A DNA stretch of 64,000 nucleotides, from assembly GCF_008807375.1 (NCBI RefSeq), contig NZ_CP043311.1, positions 1,840,001 to 1,904,000 on the forward strand. Direction: 5' to 3'. Under the pieces are notes generated by a model. That model saw nothing but the letters and a program-made list of their open reading frames with translations. It searched no databases and was not told the DNA's origin. The position numbers and the translations under genes are program-made. Positions 49,040 to 56,549 of this stretch are shown here, piece by piece (the stretch's first letter is position 1; each line of letters begins with the position of its first letter). This DNA is from Pseudomonas lalkuanensis (GTDB lineage: Bacteria; Pseudomonadota; Gammaproteobacteria; Pseudomonadales; Pseudomonadaceae).

Positions 49040-50151
49040 TGACCCGTCGTAGCGGATTTTTCTTCGACGAGCGCTGTTTCTGGCACGCTGCCGGGCTGCA
49101 TAGCCTGGTGCTGCCGGTGGGGGGGTGGCTGCAGCCGCCAAGCGGTTCCGGCCATGCCGAATCGCCGGAGACCAAGCGCCGGCTGAAAAGCCTGATGGAC
49201 GTGTCCGGACTGAGTGACCGACTGGTGCTATCCAGCGCGCCGATGGCAGCCAAGGAGGACCTGCTGCGGGTCCATCCGGCCCAGTACCTGGAGCGCTTCA
49301 AGGCCATGAGTGACGCTGGCCACGGTGAGCTGGGCGAGGAGGCTGCCGTCGGGCCGGGTACCTATGAAATTGCCCGGCAGTCGGCAGGGCTGGCCATTGC
49401 CGCCGTAGATGCCGTACTGCGTGGCGAGCTGGACAACGCCTATGCCCTGTCGCGCCCGCCGGGCCACCACTGCCTGGCGGATCGCGGCATGGGGTTCTGC
49501 TACCTGGCGAACATTGCTGTCGCCGTGGAAACCGCCAAGGCCCGCCACGGTGTCGGCCGGGTGGCCGTACTGGACTGGGATGTACACCACGGCAACGGAA
49601 CCCAATCGATCTTCTACGGCCGCGACGATGTGCTGACCCTGTCGATCCACCAGGACAACTGCTTCCCTGTCGGTCAGGGCGCAGTGGCGGAGCGGGGCAC
49701 CGGCACCGGGCTTGGATACAACCTCAACCTGCCGTTGTTCCCGGGCAGCGGCGACGACGCCTACCGCTACGCCATGGAGCGAGTCATCGTGCCGGCGCTG
49801 GAGCGTTTCGAACCGGAGCTGATAGTGGTCGCCTGCGGCTTCGACGCCAACGGCGTGGACCCGCTGGCGCGGATGCTGCTGCACAGCGAATCGTTCCGCG
49901 CGATGACGGCCATTTTGCGGGAGGCGGCCGACCGGCTCTGTGGCGGGCGGCTGGTGCTGGTTCACGAAGGGGGCTATGCGGAGGCCTACGTACCGTTCTG
50001 CGGCCATGCGGTAATCGAAGAGTTGGCCGGGGTGCGGACGGCAGTCGAAGACCCCTTCCTGCCGATGCTGGAAGGGCAGCAGCCCAATGCCGAGTTCCGT
50101 GCATTCCAGCGCCAGGCGATCGACCGGATGGCGGCAGTGCTGCTGAACTGA
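49039..50151 (+). CDS. HDAC-superfamily amidohydrolase, probable acetylpolyamine deacetylase
   Basis: A 370-residue class II HDAC-like enzyme. The active site is complete: His143-His144 in RPPGHHCLADRG, zinc ligands Asp181 and His183 in LDWDVHHGNG, the third zinc Asp in CGFDANGVDP, and the transition-state Tyr in HEGGYAEAY. Bacterial relatives include acetylpolyamine amidohydrolase and the Pseudomonas HDAH proteins. The ATG overlaps the permease stop, with AAGGAGG upstream. Context with a SpuC-like aminotransferase and aminoaldehyde dehydrogenase favours N-acetylated amines over protein substrates. Confidence 0.88.
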   Translation: MTRRSGFFFDERCFWHAAGLHSLVLPVGGWLQPPSGSGHAESPETKRRLKSLMDVSGLSDRLVLSSAPMAAKEDLLRVHPAQYLERFKAMSDAGHGELGEEAAVGPGTYEIARQSAGLAIAAVDAVLRGELDNAYALSRPPGHHCLADRGMGFCYLANIAVAVETAKARHGVGRVAVLDWDVHHGNGTQSIFYGRDDVLTLSIHQDNCFPVGQGAVAERGTGTGLGYNLNLPLFPGSGDDAYRYAMERVIVPALERFEPELIVVACGFDANGVDPLARMLLHSESFRAMTAILREAADRLCGGRLVLVHEGGYAEAYVPFCGHAVIEELAGVRTAVEDPFLPMLEGQQPNAEFRAFQRQAIDRMAAVLLN

Positions 50152-50263
50152 AAGCACATCGCGGTGGTAATCACCGCGCGGAAGTCGGGGCTGTTTCCAG
50201 CCCCACTACGGACTGCCGGCGACCAGGGCCGGCGGTCCGACACCACAGCTGCTAGGCAGTTTT

Positions 50264-50299
50264 ACGGCGCTCGGGATTGCTGCCCGCGCGCCGTTTTTT
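50264..50299 (+). terminator. Intrinsic terminator of the aminotransferase-deacetylase operon
   Basis: ACGGCGC pairs with GCGCCGT, with an inner CGGG/CCCG stem, followed by six T residues (50294-50299). It lies 112 bases after the deacetylase stop, beyond two further hairpins. Confidence 0.8.
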
Positions 50300-50330
50300 A
50301 TTGCCCGCATTCTTTGTGCGACCAACTTCC

Positions 50331-50421
50331 TGTAGGGGCGAACTCATTCGCCAAGCAGGCCGAAGGTCTGCCCCCCCCGGGGTTGCTTCGCAACCCTTGC
50401 CGATTGAAATCGCCCCCACAG
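50331..50421. repeat. Dispersed repeat pair with inverted ends, copy 3
   Basis: TGTAGGGGCGAACTCATTCG at the left and the inverse of TGTGGGGGCGATTTCAATC at the right bound a 90-bp unit, with an internal GGGTTGC-TTCG-CAACCC hairpin. It is the most complete copy of the dispersed element found at 12884, 36298, 52686 and 57660, and resembles a paired REP (BIME) arrangement. Confidence 0.65.
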
Positions 50422-50468
50422 CAAATCAGCACCATAGGGACCTGACGACGAATGGTTGGTGAAGATAT

Positions 50469-50496
50469 ATTGCACTCGTAATATTACGAGTGTAAT
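50469..50496 (+). promoter_or_regulatory. 28-bp palindromic operator upstream of SDR gene
   Basis: The core CACTCGTAATATTACGAGTG (50473-50492) is a perfect 20-bp palindrome; with one mismatched pair it extends to 28 bp. It overlaps a possible promoter (TTGCAC at 50470, TGTAAT at 50491), so a dimeric repressor of the TetR kind is suggested. It ends 48 bases before the dehydrogenase start. No regulator gene adjoins. Confidence 0.75.
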
Positions 50497-50544
50497 TTAA
50501 GCCCATCGCTTGGAACCCCAAGCCCTTTCCCTGGAGACAGAACC

Positions 50545-51342
50545 ATGAGCGAACAGAAGCACCAAGGCGTTGCCCTGATCACTGGCGCATCCACCGGCAT
50601 CGGCGCCACCTATGCCAAGCGCCTGGCCGAACGGGGCCATGACCTGCTGCTGGTCGCCCGTGACCAGAACCGCCTGGAGGCCCTGGCCGCCCAGCTGCGC
50701 GAGCAGGCGGGCGTGAAGGTGGAAGTGCTGAAGGCCGACCTGACCGACCGGGCCGACCTGACCCGCGTGGCCCAGCGCCTGCGCAGCGACGCCGCCATCA
50801 GCGTGCTGGTGAACAACGCCGGTGTGGCCATCAGCGGCAGCTTGCTGGACACCGACCTGGACCGCTTCGACGCGATGATCCAGCTCAACGTGGTGGCCGT
50901 GACCCACCTGGCCGCCGCCGCTGCCGCCAACTTCGTCGCCCAGGGGCGCGGCACCATCATCAACATCGCCTCGGTGCTGGCGCTGGCACCGGAAATGTTC
51001 AACGGCACTTACAGCGGTACCAAGGCCTTCGTGTTGAACCTCAGCCAGTCGCTGAATGCGGAAGTGAAGGACAAGGGTGTGCGCGTGCAGGTGGTACTGC
51101 CGGGCGCGACCCGTACCGAGATCTGGGAACGCTCGGGCACCGGCATCGAGAACATCCCGCAGGAAATCCTCATGGACGTGGGCGAAATGGTGGACGCCGC
51201 GCTGGCCGGCCTGGACCAGGGCGAGCTGGTGACCATTCCCTCGCTGCCGGAAAAAGAAGACTGGGACCGCTTCACCGCCGCGCGCTTCCACATGGCGCCG
51301 AACCTGTCGCGCTCGTCGGCGGCGGATCGTTACAAGGCCTGA
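50545..51342 (+). CDS. Short-chain dehydrogenase/reductase
   Basis: A 265-residue SDR. TGASTGIG binds the nucleotide; NNAGVAISG follows near residue 90; catalytic residues are Ser in NIASVLALAP and the YxxxK of YSGTK. The ribosome site CTGGAGAC is clear. The substrate is unknown. It is a single-gene unit bounded by a palindromic operator upstream and a strong terminator downstream, so it is probably induced by a small molecule through an unlinked repressor. Confidence 0.88.
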   Translation: MSEQKHQGVALITGASTGIGATYAKRLAERGHDLLLVARDQNRLEALAAQLREQAGVKVEVLKADLTDRADLTRVAQRLRSDAAISVLVNNAGVAISGSLLDTDLDRFDAMIQLNVVAVTHLAAAAAANFVAQGRGTIINIASVLALAPEMFNGTYSGTKAFVLNLSQSLNAEVKDKGVRVQVVLPGATRTEIWERSGTGIENIPQEILMDVGEMVDAALAGLDQGELVTIPSLPEKEDWDRFTAARFHMAPNLSRSSAADRYKA

Positions 51343-51358
51343 TCGGTAACGTGAATGG

Positions 51359-51388
51359 AAAAGGCCGGGCAAATGCCCGGCCTTTTTG
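51359..51388 (+). terminator. Intrinsic terminator after the SDR gene
   Basis: A 10-bp stem (AAGGCCGGGC / GCCCGGCCTT) with AAAT loop followed by T5. The A-run on the 5' side makes it usable by the convergent cupin gene too. Confidence 0.93.
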
Positions 51389-51413
51389 TTTCGCGTGGGT
51401 TCGCTCCCACAGG

Positions 51414-51758
51414 TCAGGCGAATACGAAGTACTTGCGCACCGTCTCCACCACTTCCCAGGTGCCCTTCATGCCCGGCTCGATCACGAACACATCGCCAGC
51501 CTTCAGGTGCTTGGGCGCTTCGCCTTCGGGCGTGATGATGCAGTAGCCATCCAGGAAGTGGCAGTACTCCCACTTCTCGTAGTTCACCTCGAACTTGCCG
51601 GGGGTGCAGATCCAGGTACCCATGATCTTGCTGCCGTCCTTCGACAGGTAGGCATTGAGGTTCACGGTGTGCGGATCGCCGCCGATGCGCTTCCACTTGG
51701 TGGCATCCAGCACGGGGGTGGGGCAGGTTTCGCGCAGAACGGTGATGAAGTCGGACAT
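51414..51758 (-). CDS. Cupin-domain protein (EutQ/DUF861 type)
   Basis: A 114-residue single-domain cupin. The segments GTWICTPGKFEVNYEKWEYCHFLDGYCIITPEGE and HLKAGDVFVIEPGMKGTWEVVETVRKYFVF match the DUF861 cupin_3 group, which often shows the motif TPGKFxVxY. Function unknown; relatives are found with amine or ureide metabolism. GGAGCTGAA precedes the ATG. It converges on the SDR gene and shares its terminator. The 224 bp to inaA contain no gene I can support. Confidence 0.83.
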   Translation of the reverse strand: MSDFITVLRETCPTPVLDATKWKRIGGDPHTVNLNAYLSKDGSKIMGTWICTPGKFEVNYEKWEYCHFLDGYCIITPEGEAPKHLKAGDVFVIEPGMKGTWEVVETVRKYFVFA

Positions 51759-51982
51759 TTCAGCTCCAAACGATCTGATGAAAGGTCCGTCACCATAGGT
51801 CTAACGCTGTGCCGGGAGTTGTCTGGATTCGACCCCCAGGTGTCTGGGAACGCGCCGGCAAAGTTGGCAAAAGGGCGCTAACGTGAATCCAGGGGCCTAT
51901 CCCGGTCCCAGGCGGCGGCCCTTGTCGGGTTGCCTCGGCAGTAGCCCGGTGGAGCGATGGTGCTTCACGAGGAGGTGCTCTC

Positions 51983-52678
51983 ATGAACACCCAGTGGTTC
52001 AGGCACGACAACGGCGCTTCGGAAGGCAGCTTCGACAAGTGGTGGGATACCTACGGCGAGTGGTTCGATTCCCAGGACCAGCTCCTGAGTGGCGAAAGCG
52101 GCATCCAGCGCCTGCACGGCCCGGATGGCCAGGTGCTGTACAGCAAGCGGCAGATCAACCACTTCCACCGCGATCTGGTCCATCCCTTCGGCGAGCCCAC
52201 CATCCTGCATGAGATGAAGGTGCTGCAGGCCCTGGCCCAACTGGGTATCCGTGTGCCCAAGGTGGTGTTCAGCGCCGCGCGCAAGACCGACACCGAATGG
52301 CAGGCGCTGCTGGTGACCGAGAGCCTCGATGGCTTCATCAGCCTCGAAGAGTGGTACGCCCAGCCGGAAGCCGCCGACCTGCGCCAGCAGATGATCCAGC
52401 AACTGGCCAACACCATCGGCCGCATGCACCGGGCAGGCTGGGAGCATGGCCGGCTGTACCCGAAGAACATCTTCGTCAAGGTCAGCGGCGAGCGGGACAG
52501 GAAGGTGGAGATCGCCTTGCTGGGCCTGGCCAAAAGCAACCACCGCCTGACGGCCTACAGTGCGTCCAAGCACGATTTCGAGCTGTTCAAGCAGCACCGC
52601 AAACCCATGCCCGATGAAGACTGGAAAGCCTTCGCCACGGCGTATCGGGATGTGATGGAGAGTGACTACGTGCCGTAG
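51983..52678 (+). CDS. inaA: InaA-like lipopolysaccharide kinase family protein
   Basis: A 231-residue protein of the Kdo/WaaP kinase-like family, similar to InaA, which is induced by weak acids and redox stress. The small kinase fold is visible: a glycine-poor N-lobe (LYSKRQINHFHRDLVHPFGEPTILHEMKVLQAL), then MHRAGWEHGRLYPKNIFVKV in place of the HxDxxxxN catalytic loop. The Arg/Leu substitutions make catalysis uncertain. The ATG at 51983 follows GAGGAGGTG. Substrate unknown. Confidence 0.82.
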   Translation: MNTQWFRHDNGASEGSFDKWWDTYGEWFDSQDQLLSGESGIQRLHGPDGQVLYSKRQINHFHRDLVHPFGEPTILHEMKVLQALAQLGIRVPKVVFSAARKTDTEWQALLVTESLDGFISLEEWYAQPEAADLRQQMIQQLANTIGRMHRAGWEHGRLYPKNIFVKVSGERDRKVEIALLGLAKSNHRLTAYSASKHDFELFKQHRKPMPDEDWKAFATAYRDVMESDYVP

Positions 52679-52685
52679 TCCGGCA

Positions 52686-52754
52686 TTTCGCGAATGAATT
52701 CGCTCCCACAGCGGCGGCTCCTCTGGCCGTTTGGCGGAGGAATTCGCCTCCACA
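52686..52754. repeat. Dispersed GAATTCATTCGCG repeats, copy 4 (two partial units)
   Basis: TTTCGCGAATGAATTCGCTC, then CCACA, at 52686, and GGAGGAATTCGCCTCCACA at 52735. The two partial units fill the gap between the inaA and TAXI protein stops. Confidence 0.7.
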
Positions 52755-52769
52755 GGAGGGCACGGACAG

Positions 52770-54248
52770 TCAGGGCTTCTCCAACGCCTTCAACGCCCCT
52801 TCGTGCAGCGTAATCGCCAGCCCGCGCCGGGCGTTGGCTTTGGACAGCTGCTCGCCCTGGATACTGCCAGCTGCCAGCCAGTCGTTGTCTGGCGCGAACA
52901 GTTGTTGCACAAGCTGTTCGGCTTCGCCTGCACTCAGTTGTTCGTCGCACAGCAGGAGCGCGCTCACGGCAATGGTGGGCACTGGCGCCGTCTGGTTGGG
53001 ATAGGTCGCGGCAGCCACCTGGGCGGCGAAGGTGCCGGGGCGGCTGGTTTCCAGTTGGCGGATGGCCAACTCCTCCAGCGGCAGCAGTCGCAGCTGCATG
53101 GCCTCGCTGGCGGCGCGAATGCTGTCGGCGGGAGCGCCTATTACCTGCAGGGTGGCATCCAGCTTGCCGTCACGGATGGCGGTCAGCGCCTGCTGCAGGT
53201 CCAGGCTGGTGGTTTCCGCGAGGTCCGCCGTGCCGATGCCATGGGCCGCCAGCACGGCGACAGCGGTATCCCGCGAGGCCGAGCCCGGCTGGCCGAGGTT
53301 GACCCGCTTGCCGCGCAGTCCCGCCAGGTCATGGATGGGGCTGTCGCCGCGCACCAGCACATGCACGGGCTCGGGATAGAGGCTGGCCAGGGCGCGCAGC
53401 CCGGTGTAGGGGCCGACCTCCGTGAAGGGGCCGCTGCCGCTCACCGCCAACTGCGCCATGTCGCTCTGGGACAGGGCCACCACCACGTCGCCCCGGCGCA
53501 GCATGCGCAGGTTGTCGAGGCCGCCTTCGGTGGTCAGCGGCGTCAGTTGCAGGCCCTTCGGCCGCATCAGGCTGGCCATGGCCTGGGCCAGTCGCGCGTA
53601 CTGGCCGGCCGCCGGGCCACCCGCCAACGGATAACCCTCCTGCAGCCGGCTCAGGCGGCCCTGGATATTGTTCAGCGAGCGGCTCAACTCGTCGGCGATG
53701 ATGGCGCGCTCCTTCGTCCCGGTGCCGCCCGGTGCGAGGTTCAGCGCGGTGCCGATGGCTGCCACCAGTTGTTCGCGGGTCTGGCCGACGCCGGGCTCTA
53801 TGGTCTCGGGCGCTGGCGGCGCCTTGAAGCCCTGGGGTACGACGGCCACCCAGCCGCTGTCCGTCTCGCGGTAGATCAGGCTGCCGTGGGCGCTCAGCAG
53901 GTCGCCTTGCCGGTTGCCTTCATTGCGGATGCCGGACATCCCGCGTGGCCCGGCGCCGAGGGCGCTGATCAGGCTGGCGACGCCGGGGGAATCCCAGGAG
54001 CCGAAGTCCTGGTCACGCTCCACTTTCAGGGTGCTGTCGAAGTAGATCACCAGGCGTTTCTCGCCTTCCGGCGCGTTGGCGTCCCTGGCAGAACCGCGCC
54101 GCTTCAACTCGGCAAGGCTGAGCACGCTGCTGCCGAAGGCCTGCTTCAGGCGTTGCTGCACCTCGGTTTCCAGGGTCGCCTGGTCGGGGCCACGGGAGCA
54201 GGCGGTGACGGCCAGGGCGAGGAGGGCGATGAGGAGGGCACGCAGCAT
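52770..54248 (-). CDS. TAXI-family periplasmic solute-binding lipoprotein
   Basis: A 492-residue protein. The N-terminus MLRALLIALLALAVTACSRG has a lipobox-like end at Cys17, so it is probably lipid-anchored. After a 150-residue N-terminal extension, the TAXI TRAP binding domain begins near ARLAQAMASLMRPKGLQL and includes VVVALSQSDMAQLAVSG, LASLYPEPVHVLVRG and LRGKRVNLGQPGSASRDTA. Such proteins usually serve a fused DctQM permease; none is here. GGGAGG in the end of gltS is its ribosome site, two bases separate the genes, and coupling to gltS is therefore strong. Confidence 0.83.
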   Translation of the reverse strand: MLRALLIALLALAVTACSRGPDQATLETEVQQRLKQAFGSSVLSLAELKRRGSARDANAPEGEKRLVIYFDSTLKVERDQDFGSWDSPGVASLISALGAGPRGMSGIRNEGNRQGDLLSAHGSLIYRETDSGWVAVVPQGFKAPPAPETIEPGVGQTREQLVAAIGTALNLAPGGTGTKERAIIADELSRSLNNIQGRLSRLQEGYPLAGGPAAGQYARLAQAMASLMRPKGLQLTPLTTEGGLDNLRMLRRGDVVVALSQSDMAQLAVSGSGPFTEVGPYTGLRALASLYPEPVHVLVRGDSPIHDLAGLRGKRVNLGQPGSASRDTAVAVLAAHGIGTADLAETTSLDLQQALTAIRDGKLDATLQVIGAPADSIRAASEAMQLRLLPLEELAIRQLETSRPGTFAAQVAAATYPNQTAPVPTIAVSALLLCDEQLSAGEAEQLVQQLFAPDNDWLAAGSIQGEQLSKANARRGLAITLHEGALKALEKP

Positions 54249-54250
54249 GG

Positions 54251-55441
54251 TCAACCTCCCATTCCCGGCAATGCGAGAAAGCCCGTGAGTACCAGTGCGT
54301 TGAGCAGGTCGATCAGGAAGGCGCCCACCAGGGGCGCGACGATGAAGGCCTCCGGCGCCGGGCCGTACTTGTGGGCGATGGCCTGCATATTGGCGACGGC
54401 GGTGGCCGTGGCGCCAATGGCGAAGCCGCAGAAGGCGGCCGATAGCACGGCGCTTTCGTAGTCGCGGCCGGTGAAGCGGTAGACCACCCAGGCGCCGTAG
54501 ACCATGGCCAGCGCCGACTGGGCGATCAGCATCACCAGCAGCGGCCCGGCCACGCTGGCCACGTGGCCCAGGCTCAGCGCCATCATGGTGATCACCAGGA
54601 ACAGCGACAGCGTGACCGACGCCATCAGGTCGATGGCGCCGTCGTTCAACCTCACGCCCGCCACCGGCAGGACGTTGCGGATCAGCACGCCCAGCAGCAG
54701 GCACCAGAGGAAGCTCGGCAGGGTCACGGCGCCTTCGCCGAACATCCCCGCCAGGAACTGGCCGCCTACCAGGGCCGCCATGGTGGCCGCCAGCACATTG
54801 AGGAAGTTGCTCGCGGTGACCGGCGGGGCCGTTTCACCGGTGATCTCGTGGTGTTCGCCGGTGGCGCCACTCCCCGCCAGTCGGTGGCGCTTGATCAGCC
54901 ATTGCGCCAGCGGCCCGCCGATGATGCCGCCGGCCACCAGGCCAAGGGTGGCGGAGGTCATCGACAGCTCCATGATCGCCTGCAGGTTGTTCACCTCGGC
55001 GAAGCGCTCGGCATAGGCCGCCCCGGTGCCATGACCGCCGACCAGGGTGATGGTGCCGCCCACCAGTCCCATCAGCGGGTGCATGTCCAGGCCCCAGGCC
55101 ACCAGTATTCCGAGGATGTTCTGCAGGAACAGGAAGGGGATCAGGGCGATGACGAACATCAGCAGGCGCTTGCCGCCGTGCTTGAGCATGCCCAGGTCCG
55201 CCGACAGCCCCACCGCGGAGAAGAACGCCAGCAGCAGGGCGGGTTTCATGGTGGTGTCGAATTCCACACTGAAGTCGCTGGCCGCTCCGGCAATGGCCAG
55301 GGCGATGGCGAACAGCAGGCCGCCGGTGATGGGTTCGGGGATGTTGTAGCGGGACAGCAAGGGGACCAGGCGGTTGACCAGGCGTCCGAGCAGCAGGGCG
55401 AGGGCGGCCAGGAGAAGGGTATCCAGGGGACTCAGCGTCAC
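54251..55441 (-). CDS. gltS: Sodium/glutamate symporter GltS
   Basis: A 396-residue carrier of the ESS family (E. coli GltS is 401). The GTG at 55441 gives MTLSPLDTLLLAALALLLG; a start 15 codons upstream is possible. Two pore-loop GGH/GG motifs of the inverted repeat structure are visible: GGTITLVGGHGTGAAYAERF in the N-half and FCGFAIGATATAVANMQAI in the C-half. About ten helices. Imports L-glutamate with Na+. The TAXI binding lipoprotein gene follows at two bases. A LysR gene lies 88 bp upstream on the same strand. Confidence 0.92.
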   Translation of the reverse strand: MTLSPLDTLLLAALALLLGRLVNRLVPLLSRYNIPEPITGGLLFAIALAIAGAASDFSVEFDTTMKPALLLAFFSAVGLSADLGMLKHGGKRLLMFVIALIPFLFLQNILGILVAWGLDMHPLMGLVGGTITLVGGHGTGAAYAERFAEVNNLQAIMELSMTSATLGLVAGGIIGGPLAQWLIKRHRLAGSGATGEHHEITGETAPPVTASNFLNVLAATMAALVGGQFLAGMFGEGAVTLPSFLWCLLLGVLIRNVLPVAGVRLNDGAIDLMASVTLSLFLVITMMALSLGHVASVAGPLLVMLIAQSALAMVYGAWVVYRFTGRDYESAVLSAAFCGFAIGATATAVANMQAIAHKYGPAPEAFIVAPLVGAFLIDLLNALVLTGFLALPGMGG

Positions 55442-55529
55442 GTTGGTGCTTCCTGCCAGGGACTGCCCCGCAACAGGCGGGACCATATGCCTGGAGGTCT
55501 AGCCAAGGTTGGCGGGCTTGTCGACCCGC

Positions 55530-56474
55530 TCAGAGGCGGGTCTCCAGCGCGTGGGGCCCCTCGGCGAGCTGCTCCTTGAGGAAGTCGATGCAGAGTTTCA
55601 CCTTGGCCGAACCCGAGGCTCGCGCGGCCGTCACCGCCCAGACATCGGCGCTCTGCTGGTAGGCCGGCAGCACGCGTACCAGCTTGCCGGCGCGGATACT
55701 CGGGGCGGCATCCCAGACCGAGGCCATGATCACCCCGTGGCCCTCGTGGGCCCACTGGCGCACCACGTCGCTGTGATTGGAGGCCATGGGGCCGGTGACT
55801 TTCACCGTTTCCTCGCCATTCGGGCCGGACAGGCGCCAGACGCCGAACCCCAGTTCGCGCTCGCGGAACAGCAGGCAGTCGTGTTGCGCGAGGTCCGCCA
55901 GGGTACGCGGCTGCCCGCGTCGCGCCAGGTAGGACGGCGCGGCGCAGAGCATGCGGTAGCTCTCGGCGATCTTGTGGGCGATCAGGTGCGGCTCGTGCAC
56001 CTCGCCCACGCGCAGGTCGATGTCGAAGTTCTCGCCGATCAGGTCCACCCGCCGGTCCAGCAGTTCCAGCCAGACTTCCAGTCCCGGATGACGCTGGCGC
56101 AGCAACGACAGCACCGGCGACACGTAATCCCGCCCCAGGCGCAGGCTGGTGGCCAGGCGCAGCACGCCGCGCGGTTCGCCCTTCAGGCCCGAGAGCGCCT
56201 CCACCATGCCTTCCACGTCTTCGAGGATCTTCTGCGCCCAGAGGAAGGCCGCCTCGCCATCAGCGGTGATGTTCACTCGCCGGGTGGTGCGATTGAACAG
56301 CTTGACCCCGAGGGTTTCCTCCAGCATCGCGATGCGCTTGCTGACATGGGCGGGCGAGATACCCAGCTCGGTCGCGCCGGCGACGAAGCTGGAGCGCCGC
56401 GCCACGGTGCAGAACAGCAGGAGGTCGCGGAGGAAGGGGTCATTATTCGCTAAAAGCGCATTCTGATTTTTCAT
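55530..56474 (-). CDS. LysR-family regulator, DmlR-like
   Basis: A 314-residue LTTR. The HTH lies in LLLFCTVARRSSFVAGATELGISPAHVSKRIAMLEETLGVKLFNRTTRRVNIT, and the effector domain follows. It is divergent from the Gfo/Idh/MocA gene (75 bp between starts) and upstream of gltS on its own strand, so either could be its target. Divergence favours the oxidoreductase; I infer nothing on the effector. Confidence 0.87.
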   Translation of the reverse strand: MKNQNALLANNDPFLRDLLLFCTVARRSSFVAGATELGISPAHVSKRIAMLEETLGVKLFNRTTRRVNITADGEAAFLWAQKILEDVEGMVEALSGLKGEPRGVLRLATSLRLGRDYVSPVLSLLRQRHPGLEVWLELLDRRVDLIGENFDIDLRVGEVHEPHLIAHKIAESYRMLCAAPSYLARRGQPRTLADLAQHDCLLFRERELGFGVWRLSGPNGEETVKVTGPMASNHSDVVRQWAHEGHGVIMASVWDAAPSIRAGKLVRVLPAYQQSADVWAVTAARASGSAKVKLCIDFLKEQLAEGPHALETRL

Positions 56475-56549
56475 TGGGGCTGATTATCGGTTGGATAGTG
56501 AATATTAGTCTCTCGATCGACCTTCCCCCACCGGAATCGATCGAACGAC

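Larger units (their letters stand above)
50152..50544. other. 393-bp intergenic region: hairpins, terminator, repeat, operator
   Basis: No gene is supported here. From left it holds two small hairpins (CGCGGTG-GTAAT-CACCGCG at 50160; GGGGCTG-TTTC-CAGCCCC at 50189), an intrinsic terminator (50264-50299), a dispersed repeat with inverted ends (50331-50421), and the palindromic operator (50469-50496) of the following dehydrogenase gene. Confidence 0.8.
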
